Shown piece after piece: positions 1-9,658 of a stretch of 64,000 nt of DNA (within the stretch, counting starts at the first letter, position 1; the number at the start of each line of letters is the position of its first letter). The stretch is from CAVVAE01 sp963746185 (GTDB lineage Bacteria > Actinomycetota > Actinomycetes > Propionibacteriales > Nocardioidaceae): assembly GCA_963746185.1 (NCBI GenBank), contig CAVVAE010000004.1:1939693-2003692 (forward strand). Reading direction: 5' to 3'. Under the pieces are notes generated by a model. It ran no database searches. It saw only the letters and a list, made by a program, of their open reading frames with translations, and was not told the DNA's origin. The translations under genes were made by a program, and so were the position numbers.

Positions 1-2068
1 CAGACTTGTCGACCCAGTACGACGCCACCCAGTCATCGGTCGACGTCGTGATCAGCGGCGTCGTGTGACTGGTCACCGCAGAATCCGCGCGATGGGTCAC
101 CGCCGGACCCGAAGCGTCAACACCGGAGTACACCGCAACCGTCACCATCGCCTTGGCGAAGTTGGCGGTGTCGAACCGAACGACGTCACCTGGCTCACCC
201 GCCGCCACCGTCTTGGTCCACACCGTTGATGTCAGCCCACCGCTGGCGAAGGAGTCCTCCTGGGTCCACCCGGTCACACCGGTCGGCCCCGTCCAGGTCA
301 CGGTGGTCGCCCGGGTCATCACCAGCACAGCCGTGTCGCCGGCCTGTGCCTGTGGAGACAGCGTCGCTGTCTTGAACCGTTGTGACGAGGCATCCGAATG
401 AGCAGCGCCCACGAAATCAACCTCAGGCTCGGGCTGCGTGCCCACCGACACCAGATGGCTCACCGTGTCAGTGGCCAGGTCATCATCGGTCACGCTCAGC
501 TGCACCAGATAGTCACCTTCGGCGCCATACGTGTGGGTAGCAGGTGTCTCACCAGTGGCGGTGTTGCCATCACCGAAGTCCCATTCGTACGCGTCGACAG
601 TTCCATCACTGTCAGACGAGTCCGAGCCGTCGAAATCGCAGCTCAGGTCGTCACAATCGGAGGTGAAAGCCGCCACGGGGGGCGTTTGCGTGCCGCCGGT
701 GTAGCCCGTCAGCGTCTCGGTGTGGAGCACGCTTCCCTTCACGCAGGCTTCCCGGTTCGGGTTGAGCGCGAAGATCGGGCCGCAGATCATCTTCACGGTC
801 ATCACACCTCCGACGACAGTGGCCCGCATGTACTCCGGGTGGTTGGTCTGCCACACCGAACCGGGGGCGGGGGTCTTGAGGCCTGCTTCGCCCGTTCCGC
901 CGCCGCCGTTGGTGATGTGCATGACCCCATGCTGAGGCACAAAGACCTCGCCGCCGTGCACATGATGAGCGACGTTGAGAACGTACTTGCCGTCGGCACG
1001 CGCCGCCGGGGAGTACAAGTCTCCGAGGCTGTTGATCGCTGTGGTCAGTTCCGGGACGGTGGAGTTGTTCGGCTGGCTGGAGTAGGCCGGCCGGTGGCCG
1101 TACGTGACGATCATGTAGATGTTCGGGTCAGCCTGCGCCGCTGCCATCAGGCTGCTGGTCTTGGTCTTCCAACTGGGGTAGGCGCCGAACCAAGGCTCCG
1201 GGTAGCTGATGAAGAGCACATGACCAGCGGTGAAGTAGCCCCAGTCATCGCCCCGGCAGCCATTGACGGAGGGGTTCTGCGGCGACGGGCAGCCGGGGTA
1301 GGTCACTCGGGCGGGTCCGTCGGCCGGCACGGTCTGTGGGTTCGGCATCATGTGCCGGCCCTTGTAGTTGGCCATCGAGTCTCGCGGGGTGCCCGGCGGC
1401 GCGCGGCCTGAGGGAGCGCCGTATTCATGGTTGCCCCACGAGAACTGGAGCGGGGCTTTGGTGGCCACCGGAGCAATGTCGTTGTAGAGCTGATGAACGG
1501 ATGGTCGGCCGCACTCGTTCGCGTAGGAGATATCGCCGCCGTGGGTGACGAAGTCGGGGTTGTCGTTCGCCAGCTGCACCCAGATCTGTGACATCCAGGT
1601 CTTGTTGCACTCAACGCCCGCGGAGGGATCGAAGTAGGTGGTGCCCGTGTCACCGATGTCGTCCCACGTGAAGTTACCGGTGGGCGCGGTCTGGAACGTG
1701 TTGTCGTTGCCTTCAGATCCGATCCGATAGTGGTACGTCGTGTTCGGTGCGAGACCCGTCAGCTTGATCTGTTTGAAAGGACCGACGTTGTCGACGGGTT
1801 GGATGGCGGGTGCGGATGCCGTCCTGGTCGTGCCGTAGGCGGTCGTCGTCCCGTAGGACACGCTTGAGTCAGTGCCGCGCCAGTAGAGGTACATCTGGGT
1901 GGCGTTGTCGCCGTAGCTGCTGTGGATCTCGTCGTTGACGACAGCGGCGAGGGCTGCCTGGGGTGAAGGAGTGTGAGCGGCCACCTTTGTCTGGGTGCCG
2001 ACCATGGCCGGGATCGCGATCCCTAAGGCGAGGAGCGCGACGACAACCGGGGCTCGTCCAGCTGCCAT
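1..2068 (-). CDS. Secreted metallophosphoesterase with PKD domain (3' end outside window)
   Basis: About 689 residues are visible; the C-terminus runs off the left edge. The start is the ATG at 2068, preceded by a strong GAGGAGG ribosome site at 2072-2078. An N-terminal signal peptide (about residues 1-30) is followed by a purple-acid-phosphatase-like fibronectin III domain (about 45-130). A calcineurin-like phosphoesterase domain comes next, with metal motifs DIGDTG (about 140), HGGDISYAN (about 179), GNHEYG (about 212), a GHRP and a late HHVHGG. A PKD domain lies at about 463-545 with the usual WDFGDG. From about 549 a further module begins that closely matches the end of the secreted protein at 3728-6613. 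It is likely an exported or surface phosphatase; the substrate is unknown. Confidence 0.85.
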   Translation of the reverse strand, partial: MAAGRAPVVVALLALGIAIPAMVGTQTKVAAHTPSPQAALAAVVNDEIHSSYGDNATQMYLYWRGTDSSVSYGTTTAYGTTRTASAPAIQPVDNVGPFKQIKLTGLAPNTTYHYRIGSEGNDNTFQTAPTGNFTWDDIGDTGTTYFDPSAGVECNKTWMSQIWVQLANDNPDFVTHGGDISYANECGRPSVHQLYNDIAPVATKAPLQFSWGNHEYGAPSGRAPPGTPRDSMANYKGRHMMPNPQTVPADGPARVTYPGCPSPQNPSVNGCRGDDWGYFTAGHVLFISYPEPWFGAYPSWKTKTSSLMAAAQADPNIYMIVTYGHRPAYSSQPNNSTVPELTTAINSLGDLYSPAARADGKYVLNVAHHVHGGEVFVPQHGVMHITNGGGGTGEAGLKTPAPGSVWQTNHPEYMRATVVGGVMTVKMICGPIFALNPNREACVKGSVLHTETLTGYTGGTQTPPVAAFTSDCDDLSCDFDGSDSSDSDGTVDAYEWDFGDGNTATGETPATHTYGAEGDYLVQLSVTDDDLATDTVSHLVSVGTQPEPEVDFVGAAHSDASSQRFKTATLSPQAQAGDTAVLVMTRATTVTWTGPTGVTGWTQEDSFASGGLTSTVWTKTVAAGEPGDVVRFDTANFAKAMVTVAVYSGVDASGPAVTHRADSAVTSHTTPLITTSTDDWVASYWVDKS

Positions 2069-2148
2069 GGGGCTCCTCCTCGCGGACAGGTCTTGAGTTC
2101 ATTGTGTGCCTAAGAGTCAAGCGCCACCGGCGTATTGCTGAGAGTTGC

Positions 2149-3493
2149 TTAGAGCCACTCCCCGAACGCATAGGGTTCGCGCGTCACGAGGTAGGTCGCC
2201 CAGTTCATCTTCACCACGTTGCCGTCGGCGTCGCGGGTGATGCGTAAGAGCTCACCGGTCTCGCGGCCCGACTCCGTGCGGTAGACGTCGTCGGCCACCT
2301 TGACGAAAACAGAGGGGGGCTTGTGGCTCGGAGCCTTGTCAGCACGGGCCTCGAGGTGGCCGTCCCGAACGCTGAACGTGAACGGTGAGCCCTCGCTGAA
2401 CCACCTACCGAGCAGGCCCGCGAATTCCGCAGGGACTGAGGTTCCGGGTCGCCACAGCTCAGGGTCGGCAGGTTCGTGCTCGAGCACGTGGTTGGCCAGG
2501 CTGATCGCCAACGATGCCGGCTCGGTCGCCGACGTGGAGTTCATCAGCACGAGGCCGGCGGTCTTCGTGGGACGCTCGACGAACACCCCGGTGATGTAGC
2601 CGGGCATGGCGCCCTCGTGACCGACGAAGATCCGGTCGTCGACACGCATCAACATCAACCCGAGACCCCACGCCAGCTGCCACTTCTCGAGGTCGGCCAT
2701 GATCTGTGGCTGGCACATCTCCTCGAGCGTGTCTGGGCTGAGCACCTCGTCCGCCGGGTCTGCGAGAAATGACGCCCAGGTCGCTAAGTCGTTCGCGGTC
2801 GAAGCGAGCGCACCTGCGGGTGCCATGGCTTCGATGTCGAGCACAGGTTCGTGGACGGGTACGTCGGAGTAGGGCGGTACGTAGTAACCGGTGGCATGCG
2901 GGGCCACCAGGCCAACCGTCGTACGCGGCATCTCGAGCGGGTCGAGCACGCGTGCCCGCAGACGTCTCAGCCCAGGCCCGCCCATCGATCCTGGCCACCA
3001 CCTCACCCAGCAGGGAGTACACGAGGTTCGAGTAGTGCCAGCGGTGATGCGGCTTCAGGATGCGCTCGGCGTCATTCCACCCCTCGACCAACTGCGGCCG
3101 GTCGGGGTAGGTGAGCGTGTCCCACACGTCGCCGACCGGCTCGCGCTGCATGCCGGTGACGTGGCTGAGCATCTGGCGGATCGTGATGCCGTCGTGTTTG
3201 CTCTCGGGCACGAACATCTCGATCGTGTCGTCAAGGCTGAGCTTGCCCTCATCTCGCAACGCCATCACGAGCACAGCGGTGAACGTCTTGGTGACGGAAG
3301 CAATCAGGAACTGGGAGTCCGCATCAGGTGGCGTGTTCGGCGCCGCGATGTCGGCCGCGCCGACGCCCTCGCTCCAGGCCAAAGAGCCGTCCCGAACGAC
3401 TCCGCCAACGATGCCGGGCACCCGGTCCTGGGACTGGCGGTCGAGCAGGATGCGCCGCAGAGCGCGGGTGGTCGGATCGGTGAGAGGGGTCAT
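2149..3493 (-). pseudogene. Serine hydrolase, class C beta-lactamase/esterase family, frameshifted
   Basis: Two reading frames together give one complete beta-lactamase-family serine hydrolase. The first (start 3493) has the SxxK nucleophile in SVTK and the YSN triad, and reads as far as GRAWAET. The second starts near 2961 with LRARVLDPLEM and runs to the stop at 2149, with a HEG motif. Removing one base near 2962 joins them as WAETLRARVLDPLEM, a normal family junction, so I infer one extra base (mutation or sequencing error). The start follows a TAGAGT hexamer by 7 bases, which suggests leaderless transcription. The family includes esterases, D-aminopeptidases and PBP-like enzymes; the substrate cannot be read from sequence. 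Confidence 0.8.
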
Positions 3494-3500
3494 ATCGAGG

Positions 3501-3506
3501 ACTCTA
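3501..3506 (-). promoter_or_regulatory. Leaderless -10 hexamer for serine hydrolase
   Basis: TAGAGT lies 7 bases before the ATG at 3493 and fits the actinobacterial TANNNT leaderless pattern. Confidence 0.6.
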
Positions 3507-3727
3507 ACCCCGGCAGTTTGATGATCGTGCGCAGGCGGTCTGGCCCAGCTGAGCCGCACTTCGGGCTGAAAAATTGACGCCTGGTGAAGGGGCAACTACT
3601 CCCCGCAGTTTTGGCTTGAAAATTCACCGAAATGATCGTCGCAAAATGGCGAACCGCTGCGACGGCGGAACCCTGGGTGACACGATAAACCGTCACCACG
3701 CCCGCCTCGAATCCAAGCGAGAGTGCA

Positions 3728-6613
3728 ATGAGAATTCACCGACTCGGTACGGCTGTTGCTGTCGCAATGACAGCGGGTCTGATCGTGGCAGCACCCAGTG
3801 TCACGACGTCCTACGCGACTCAACCATCCGAACCCGTACCGAACAACGGTGCGATGCCGAATGCGGTTCCGTCGACGAAGACTCCGCCGGTCAACAACGG
3901 CGCTGTTCGGGCGATCGCCCGCGTCGGAAACAAGATCGTGATGGGCGGCACCTTCACCTCTGTCAGCGGTCTGGTCCGCAACAGTGTTGCCGCTTTTGAC
4001 AAGACAACAGGCGTGTTGGATGCGGGCTTTGCTCCGTCAGTGGACGGACCCGTGTGGTCGGTGATCCCAGGGCCGGTCGCTAACACGGCCTACATTGCCG
4101 GGGCGTTCACCACCGTGGGTGGCGTAACTCGCAAGAACATAGCCTTGGTCAACGTCAACACCGGTGCCGTCGACCCGACATTCCAAGCGCCCGGGTTCCC
4201 GGCGAAGATCAACGACCTCGTCCTCCGCGGCAACCGCCTCTACGTCGCCGGAGCGTTCACCAAGGTCGGCCTGATCCCTCACGCCGGGTTGGCCTCGCTC
4301 GACCCCATAACGGGTGACCTCACCCCGTTCATGAACGTCCAGCTCACCGGCCACCACAACGACACCGGATCAGGTGCCCAGGGTCCAGTTGGGCCGTGGA
4401 ACATCGACGTGACGGCTGACGGCAATCGCATGGTGGCGATCGGAAACTTCAAGCGCGCAGACGGTCTGCTGCGCGATCAGGTCGTGCAGATCGACCTGAC
4501 GGGCGCCTCGGCGGTGGTCAAGCCCGACTGGGCGACCTCACGCTACGCGCCGTACTGCATCAAGAGTGCCTTCGACTCCTACGTCCGTGGCGTCTCCTTC
4601 TCACCAGACGGCTCCTACTTCGTTGTCGCGGCAACGGGTGGCCCGAGCGGTGGCACATTGTGTGATGCGGCCGCACGCTTCGAGACCAACGCCACCGGCA
4701 CCGACGTGCAACCGACCTGGGTCGACGAGACCGGCGGTGACACGTTGTGGGCTGTGACGATCACCGACACCGCAGTCTTCGTCGGAGGGCACCAGCGCTG
4801 GGCCAACAACCCCACCGGCACCGACAATGCTCGCCCCGGCGCAGTTCCGCGTCCGGGGCTGATGGCGCTCGACCCGATCAGCGGTCGGCCCATGCAGTGG
4901 AACCCGGGACGCAACCCACCAGGCACCGCGGTCTACGCCCTGCTCGGCACGGTCGACGGTGTGTACGTCGGCTCCAACACCGACTGGATCGGCAACCGTC
5001 AGTACAAGCGCCCCAAGATCGCGTTCTTCCCGTACGCAGGTGGCCTCAACGCGGCCTCGACCAGGGTGGGTCAGCTGCCCGGGTCGGTCTACCTTGCGGG
5101 CAACCTGCCCGCGCCGGCCGGTACCGACGGTCTCGAGCGGATCGGGTTCGACGGAACGACGGCCGCCCCGCCGCAGGTGCTGCCAACCGGTGGAATCACC
5201 TGGAACCAGACGCGCGGTGCGTTCATGGTCGGCAACAAGTTGTTCTACGGCTGGACCGACGGATTCATGCACTCGCGGACGTACGACGGCACAACCTTCG
5301 GGCCAGACGTCAAGATCGACCCTTACCACGACCCGGTGTGGGCCAACGTTGACAACAACCTCGGGGGCACATTCAACGGATCATCGCCGACCCTCTACGG
5401 CCAGCTGTCCACGGTGACGGGCATGTTCTACGCCGACGGTCGCCTCTACTACACGTTGTCCGGTGACTCCCGGCTCCGCTGGCGCTGGTTCTCCCCCGAC
5501 AGCGGGATCGTCGACGAGCGAAGCACGATCGTGTCGAGCAGCATCAACTTCTCGAGCGCCAACGGGATGTTCATCAACGGCTCAACGCTCTACTACGCGT
5601 CGACCGATGGGAACCTTCGCAAGGTGGCCTTCGTCAACGGCGCCGTGACGGGAAGCTCCACGACTATCAGCACGGGGATCAACTGGCGAAACCGTGGCAT
5701 GTTCCTCTTCGTGCCGCGGATCAACGTCACGCCCGCGGCGTTGTTCACGTCGACATGCACGTTCGGCCACTGCTCGTTTGACGGAACCGAGTCGTTCGAT
5801 CCCGACGGGTCGATCGCGTCGTACAGCTGGGACTTCGGTGATGGCGGGAGCGCATCTATCGCGTCTCCGTCGCACGTTTACACGCAGGCCGGACAGTACA
5901 ACGCGACGCTCACGGTGACAGACAATGACAGCGCTCCGGGCTCGGTGACCCACCAGGTGACCGTGAACGTGCCGCAGGCGACGAACATGTCGTTCGTCGG
6001 GGCAGCCCACAGCACTGACGCGTCCGCGAAGGTCAAGCAGGTCACGGTGCCCGCCGGAGCACAGGCAGGCGACACCATGATGCTCGTCCTGACGAGAGCC
6101 ACGACTGCCAGCTGGACCGGGCCGACCGGACTGACTGGCTGGACGCAGGTCGACTCGTTCGCCAACTCGACGGTGACGTCGACCCTGTGGACCAGGACGA
6201 TTGCTGCGGGTGAGCCAGGGTCGTCCGTGAGCTTCACCAGCCCTGCCTTCGCCAAAGCGGTCCTCAACCTGGGTGTCTACCGCGGTGTCGAATCGTCAGC
6301 TACGGTGACGGCCGCGCACGCCGGCGATCTGTCGACCGCGGTCCACACGACTCCGACGGTCAACACAGACGCCGACGACTGGGTCATCTCCATCTGGGCT
6401 GACAAGTCAGAGACGACGACCGGGTGGACCTCGCCGGCAGGTATGACGTTGCGCGACAGTTCTGTCGGTGCGAGCGCCGGCCGCTACGGCAGCCTTTGGG
6501 CTGACACTGGTGGTGGCACTCCCGGTGGTCCGTTCAACGGAGTAACGGCCACGACCAACGCACCGTCGAGCCGAGGCATGATGTTCAGCGTGGTGTTGAC
6601 GCCGACGCCATAG
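3728..6613 (+). CDS. Secreted beta-propeller-like protein with PKD domain
   Basis: 961 residues. A signal peptide covers residues 1-30. Residues about 40-560 contain repeated units of the delta-60/propeller type: GGTFTSVSG, GAFTTVGG and GAFTKVG, each followed by a 'LDPxTG' line. A PKD domain (about 664-750, WDFGDGG) follows. The last ~205 residues form a module that begins SFVGAAHS and is shared with the phosphoesterase at 1-2068. The product is exported and probably surface-bound or extracellular; no catalytic residues are recognised. A 234-base AT-richer stretch lies upstream, between it and the divergent serine hydrolase. Its function is unknown and likely in binding polymers or attachment. 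Confidence 0.8.
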   Translation: MRIHRLGTAVAVAMTAGLIVAAPSVTTSYATQPSEPVPNNGAMPNAVPSTKTPPVNNGAVRAIARVGNKIVMGGTFTSVSGLVRNSVAAFDKTTGVLDAGFAPSVDGPVWSVIPGPVANTAYIAGAFTTVGGVTRKNIALVNVNTGAVDPTFQAPGFPAKINDLVLRGNRLYVAGAFTKVGLIPHAGLASLDPITGDLTPFMNVQLTGHHNDTGSGAQGPVGPWNIDVTADGNRMVAIGNFKRADGLLRDQVVQIDLTGASAVVKPDWATSRYAPYCIKSAFDSYVRGVSFSPDGSYFVVAATGGPSGGTLCDAAARFETNATGTDVQPTWVDETGGDTLWAVTITDTAVFVGGHQRWANNPTGTDNARPGAVPRPGLMALDPISGRPMQWNPGRNPPGTAVYALLGTVDGVYVGSNTDWIGNRQYKRPKIAFFPYAGGLNAASTRVGQLPGSVYLAGNLPAPAGTDGLERIGFDGTTAAPPQVLPTGGITWNQTRGAFMVGNKLFYGWTDGFMHSRTYDGTTFGPDVKIDPYHDPVWANVDNNLGGTFNGSSPTLYGQLSTVTGMFYADGRLYYTLSGDSRLRWRWFSPDSGIVDERSTIVSSSINFSSANGMFINGSTLYYASTDGNLRKVAFVNGAVTGSSTTISTGINWRNRGMFLFVPRINVTPAALFTSTCTFGHCSFDGTESFDPDGSIASYSWDFGDGGSASIASPSHVYTQAGQYNATLTVTDNDSAPGSVTHQVTVNVPQATNMSFVGAAHSTDASAKVKQVTVPAGAQAGDTMMLVLTRATTASWTGPTGLTGWTQVDSFANSTVTSTLWTRTIAAGEPGSSVSFTSPAFAKAVLNLGVYRGVESSATVTAAHAGDLSTAVHTTPTVNTDADDWVISIWADKSETTTGWTSPAGMTLRDSSVGASAGRYGSLWADTGGGTPGGPFNGVTATTNAPSSRGMMFSVVLTPTP

Positions 6614-6638
6614 CGGCTGATGTTCGAGGAGGGCTCGT

Positions 6639-7610
6639 ATGACACAGAGCCCTTCCTCGACGCCGTTGGCGGATCTCCATGCGGAGGTCGCGCGGGCCTT
6701 CGGCTTGGGTGTGCCGCGCGCACCCATGGTGCTCTCGGCGCGCGGCGAACAGGGCGTCATCTGGCGGCTCGACACCGGCAGCGGCTCGTATGCTGTCAAG
6801 GAGTTGCTGATGCCGTTGACCGAGTCGGCGGCCGCGACCGATGTGGAGTTCCTCGAAACGGCATACCGGCTGCGCTCGTTCATCACCCCAAGACCTGTTC
6901 GCGCCGTGGACGGGTCGGTCCTTGCCGACGTCGGCGGTCGATCCGTGCGAGTTCAAACGTGGGTCGACATCGAGCCTGAGAACGTCTTTCTCGAGCCCGC
7001 ACGCGTGGGTCGGATGCTCGCGGAGCTCCATGGCGCCGGTGAACCCCGGAGCGATGCTGTTCACCCGTGGTACACGGCGGCTGTGGGCGAGGCCAGGTGG
7101 AACGAATGCGTGGCCGCGCTCAGGGCGGCGAAGGCTTCTCCGGCAGAGTCGATCGCGGCAACCGTCCCGACTCTGCTCGAGCTCGAGTCGATGCTCGTGC
7201 CGCCGACGAACCCGCGCATGTGTCATCGCGACTTGTGGGCCGACAACGTGCGCAGCACTCCTGCAGACGAGCTCTGCGTCATTGATTGGGACAACTCCGG
7301 ACCGGCGGATCCGAGTCACGAGCTCGGCATGGTGCTCTTCGAGTTTGCGGGTGACGATGAGGAAAGGGCCGGTGCGCTGTACGACGCCTACCTCACCGGC
7401 GGGGGCCCCGGCCGGATTGCCGACTACGGTTCGTTCACCATGCTGATAGCGCAGTTCGGGCATTTCTACGAGATGGCCATTGCCGTCTGGGCTGACCCGA
7501 ACCCCAAGCCCGAAGATGTGACTTGGGCGCTAGGACGGCTCGCCATGTTGGAGTCTCAACCGTTGACGGTGGAGGGACTGTCGCGGCTTATCCACGCGAC
7601 CGCCCGCTGA
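6639..7610 (+). CDS. Aminoglycoside phosphotransferase (APH)-family kinase
   Basis: 323 residues. It has the APH/choline-kinase fold signature: an ATP-binding beta sheet with AVKEL (about residue 47), the catalytic loop CHRDLWADN (about 203) and the metal-binding VIDWDN (about 218). The start at 6639 sits behind GGAGG, just after the secreted protein's stop at 6613. The family phosphorylates small hydroxylated molecules such as aminoglycosides, homoserine or choline; nothing here identifies the substrate, so a resistance role should not be assumed. Confidence 0.85.
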   Translation: MTQSPSSTPLADLHAEVARAFGLGVPRAPMVLSARGEQGVIWRLDTGSGSYAVKELLMPLTESAAATDVEFLETAYRLRSFITPRPVRAVDGSVLADVGGRSVRVQTWVDIEPENVFLEPARVGRMLAELHGAGEPRSDAVHPWYTAAVGEARWNECVAALRAAKASPAESIAATVPTLLELESMLVPPTNPRMCHRDLWADNVRSTPADELCVIDWDNSGPADPSHELGMVLFEFAGDDEERAGALYDAYLTGGGPGRIADYGSFTMLIAQFGHFYEMAIAVWADPNPKPEDVTWALGRLAMLESQPLTVEGLSRLIHATAR

Positions 7611-7627
7611 CCGCAGTTGGGCATCGA

Positions 7628-8179
7628 TCAGGCGTCAAGTCTTTCGGGGATTTGGTGGTCTGGCTGCGCCAAACCCGCATGATCGGATCCCTCCGACTGA
7701 CCACCCGGGGTCAAACGCTTGTGCAGCACCGTCATCCGTTGACCGACAGTGGTTGTGTAGGTCTCGATTGGCTGCCAGCCACAGCGACGGTAGAAACTGT
7801 CGGCTGCTCCGGTGCCTACCCACACTTCGGCGATGTCTTGTTCGGCTGCCCACGTCTCCACACACTCCATCAGTGCCCGACCGACGCCGGCCCGACGGTA
7901 GTCAGAGCGCACGATGGTGCCGGTGATCCATGGAGACCTGTCACGCCGCTCTTCAAGATCGAACTCGTCGAGACCCACGGTGCCGATCGCGTCCCCAGAA
8001 CTCTCCACGGCCACGAACGTCACGGGCAGGCGGTCCCGACCTGCTTCACGACTCGTCGTTTCGAGCCAAAACGCCGGATCCTCGGGCTCAGGGGAGTGGC
8101 CCCATTCACGCCACCGCATGTCGGCGATGGCAGCGATGCACTCGGGTCTGTCTGCCAGCAGGCAGATCGAGAAGGACAT
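7628..8179 (-). CDS. GNAT-family N-acetyltransferase
   Basis: 183 residues. The GNAT acetyl-CoA loop appears as RRAGVGRALME (about residues 95-105), followed by the typical FYRRCGW block near 135. The start at 8179 is supported by a TAGGGT hexamer 6 bases upstream, so the mRNA is probably leaderless. It converges on the APH-like gene, with 17 bases between the stop codons. The acceptor substrate is unknown. Confidence 0.85.
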   Translation of the reverse strand: MSFSICLLADRPECIAAIADMRWREWGHSPEPEDPAFWLETTSREAGRDRLPVTFVAVESSGDAIGTVGLDEFDLEERRDRSPWITGTIVRSDYRRAGVGRALMECVETWAAEQDIAEVWVGTGAADSFYRRCGWQPIETYTTTVGQRMTVLHKRLTPGGQSEGSDHAGLAQPDHQIPERLDA

Positions 8180-8185
8180 GGGTGG

Positions 8186-8191
8186 ACCCTA
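8186..8191 (-). promoter_or_regulatory. Leaderless -10 hexamer for GNAT gene
   Basis: TAGGGT, 6 bases before the ATG at 8179; no ribosome site is present. Confidence 0.6.
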
Positions 8192-8275
8192 CGAGGTCGA
8201 CCGTCGATGCCGGCTGTCAGCCGGGTTGTGAGCATGGCGTGGACCTCGATCCCTCGAGACGCAACCATAGGCGTC

Positions 8276-8743
8276 ATGGCATGCCGTATGACAGAAGTTG
8301 TCCTTGACGCCCACGATCCGGAGCGACTGGCGTCCTTCTGGTGCGAAGTGCTCGGATGGGTAGTGATCGATCGCGACCAGCACGAGGTGGAGATCGGACC
8401 ATCGGACTCCAGCGGTGCCGGTGCGCCGAGGATGGTGCTTTTGCGGTCCATCGACACCAAGACCCAGAAGCTGCGCCTGCACCTCGACCTCCGCCCGACC
8501 GACAGCGACCACGCGGATGAGTTGGCTCGGCTGGTCGCCGCTGGCGCTGTGCCTGCCGACATCGGACAGGGCGATGCCGTCCGGTGGGCCGTCCTCGCGG
8601 ACCCTGAGGGCAACGAGTTCTGCCTGCTGCACCCGGTGGAGTCGTTGGCGCTAGGCGTCGCCGTACTTGACGCTTGTGGCGCGGAATGGGAGATGCCGGT
8701 CTCGTCTTACACAATGGCAGGCGAAGACCAACCGAGGAGATGA
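8276..8743 (+). CDS. VOC/glyoxalase-like domain protein
   Basis: 155 residues from the ATG at 8276 (ATG 8288 is also possible). It has a vicinal-oxygen-chelate fold pattern: VLDAHDPERLASFWCEVLGW at the N-terminus and DPEGNEFCLLHP near the end. This matches the actinobacterial glyoxalase-like subgroup (VOC superfamily). The stop at 8741-8743 is one base before the next gene, so the two are probably translated together. Substrate and metal are unknown. A longer open frame upstream has no natural start and overlaps the divergent GNAT gene, so it is not used. Confidence 0.8.
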   Translation: MACRMTEVVLDAHDPERLASFWCEVLGWVVIDRDQHEVEIGPSDSSGAGAPRMVLLRSIDTKTQKLRLHLDLRPTDSDHADELARLVAAGAVPADIGQGDAVRWAVLADPEGNEFCLLHPVESLALGVAVLDACGAEWEMPVSSYTMAGEDQPRR

Positions 8744-8744
8744 G

Positions 8745-9185
8745 ATGGCAATGGAAGCCCTTGAGCCCCTGGTCGGCGAGTGGATCATGGAGGCGAGGTT
8801 CGAACACATTCCGCCAGGCGGGGAGGCGGGCCGGGTGACGTTTGAGTGGATGCCGGGCAAGGAGTTCTTGGTGCAGCGCTGGCAGGTCCCGCACCCCGAT
8901 GCCCCCGACGGAATCGCGATCATCGGCCCGAATCCCCAGGGAGAAGGCTATCTCCAGCACTACTTCGACACACGCGGAGTCGCACGTGTCTACGAGATGA
9001 GTTTCATGGCCGAGGCCTGGACGCTCGAGCGAAACACCGAGGACTTCTCGCCTCTGGACTTCGTCCAGCGTTTCCGCGGCAGCCTCAACGAGGACGGCTC
9101 GAAGATCGAGGGTGCGTGGGAGATCTGCCACGACGGCTCGACCTGGCAGCACGACTTCGACCTGATCTATACGCGACTGACCTGA
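8745..9185 (+). CDS. Small DUF1579-like protein
   Basis: 146 residues. The start is fixed by GAGGAG at 8734-8739, right behind the VOC gene. It has the lipocalin-like pattern of DUF1579-type proteins: LEPLVGEWIMEARFE at the N-terminus, then FEWMPGKEFLVQRW and a DGSTWQHDFDLIYTR end. No signal peptide or membrane segment is seen. The family assignment is by pattern only and the function is unknown. Coupling to a VOC protein hints at a shared small-molecule task. Confidence 0.7.
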   Translation: MAMEALEPLVGEWIMEARFEHIPPGGEAGRVTFEWMPGKEFLVQRWQVPHPDAPDGIAIIGPNPQGEGYLQHYFDTRGVARVYEMSFMAEAWTLERNTEDFSPLDFVQRFRGSLNEDGSKIEGAWEICHDGSTWQHDFDLIYTRLT

Positions 9186-9227
9186 AGGCAACGGCCGGAT
9201 GGCCTGCTCTCGAGTGGCGCTTGCACC

Positions 9228-9590
9228 TCACGAGCGCTTGGCGACGAGCTCCACAAGGTTGCCGTCGAGATCCCAAACCACCGCGTTGCGGTTGTTGTTG
9301 CCTACGTCGTGGGATTCCGTGACCTTCTTGGCGCCAGCGGCAACCAGTTTGGCGTACGTGGTGTCGACGTCCTCGGTCCAGAAAACGACGGACATGGCAG
9401 GGTGCACCGGGTGTGCTATCCAGCCCGTGCACCCGCTTGGCCGCTTCGACCGTCCCGAGCCCCACCGTAAACCGCCTGCTGCCAACTCGACATGCTCGGG
9501 GGTGCCGTCGGTGGGTGTCCGGAAGGTCTCCTGGAGCCCGAGAACGTCACGGTAGAACTCGACACTCGCGTCGATGTCGCGGGTGAACAA
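9228..9590 (-). CDS. VOC-family protein (glyoxalase/bleomycin-resistance type)
   Basis: 120 residues. It opens with FTRDIDASVEFYRDVLGL and closes with VWDLDGNLVEL, the two ends of a VOC domain. The only in-frame start after the upstream stop near 9622 is a TTG at 9590, and no clear ribosome site precedes it, so the exact start is uncertain. It lies downstream of the YCII gene on the same strand, 68 bases away, and may share its transcript. The substrate is unknown. Confidence 0.75.
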   Translation of the reverse strand: MFTRDIDASVEFYRDVLGLQETFRTPTDGTPEHVELAAGGLRWGSGRSKRPSGCTGWIAHPVHPAMSVVFWTEDVDTTYAKLVAAGAKKVTESHDVGNNNRNAVVWDLDGNLVELVAKRS

Positions 9591-9658
9591 GTTGACGAGC
9601 CCAGAGGTGGTGACGGGGCGACCTTAGCCAGCCCTCCGGTGACGAGTAGAGGCCCCGT

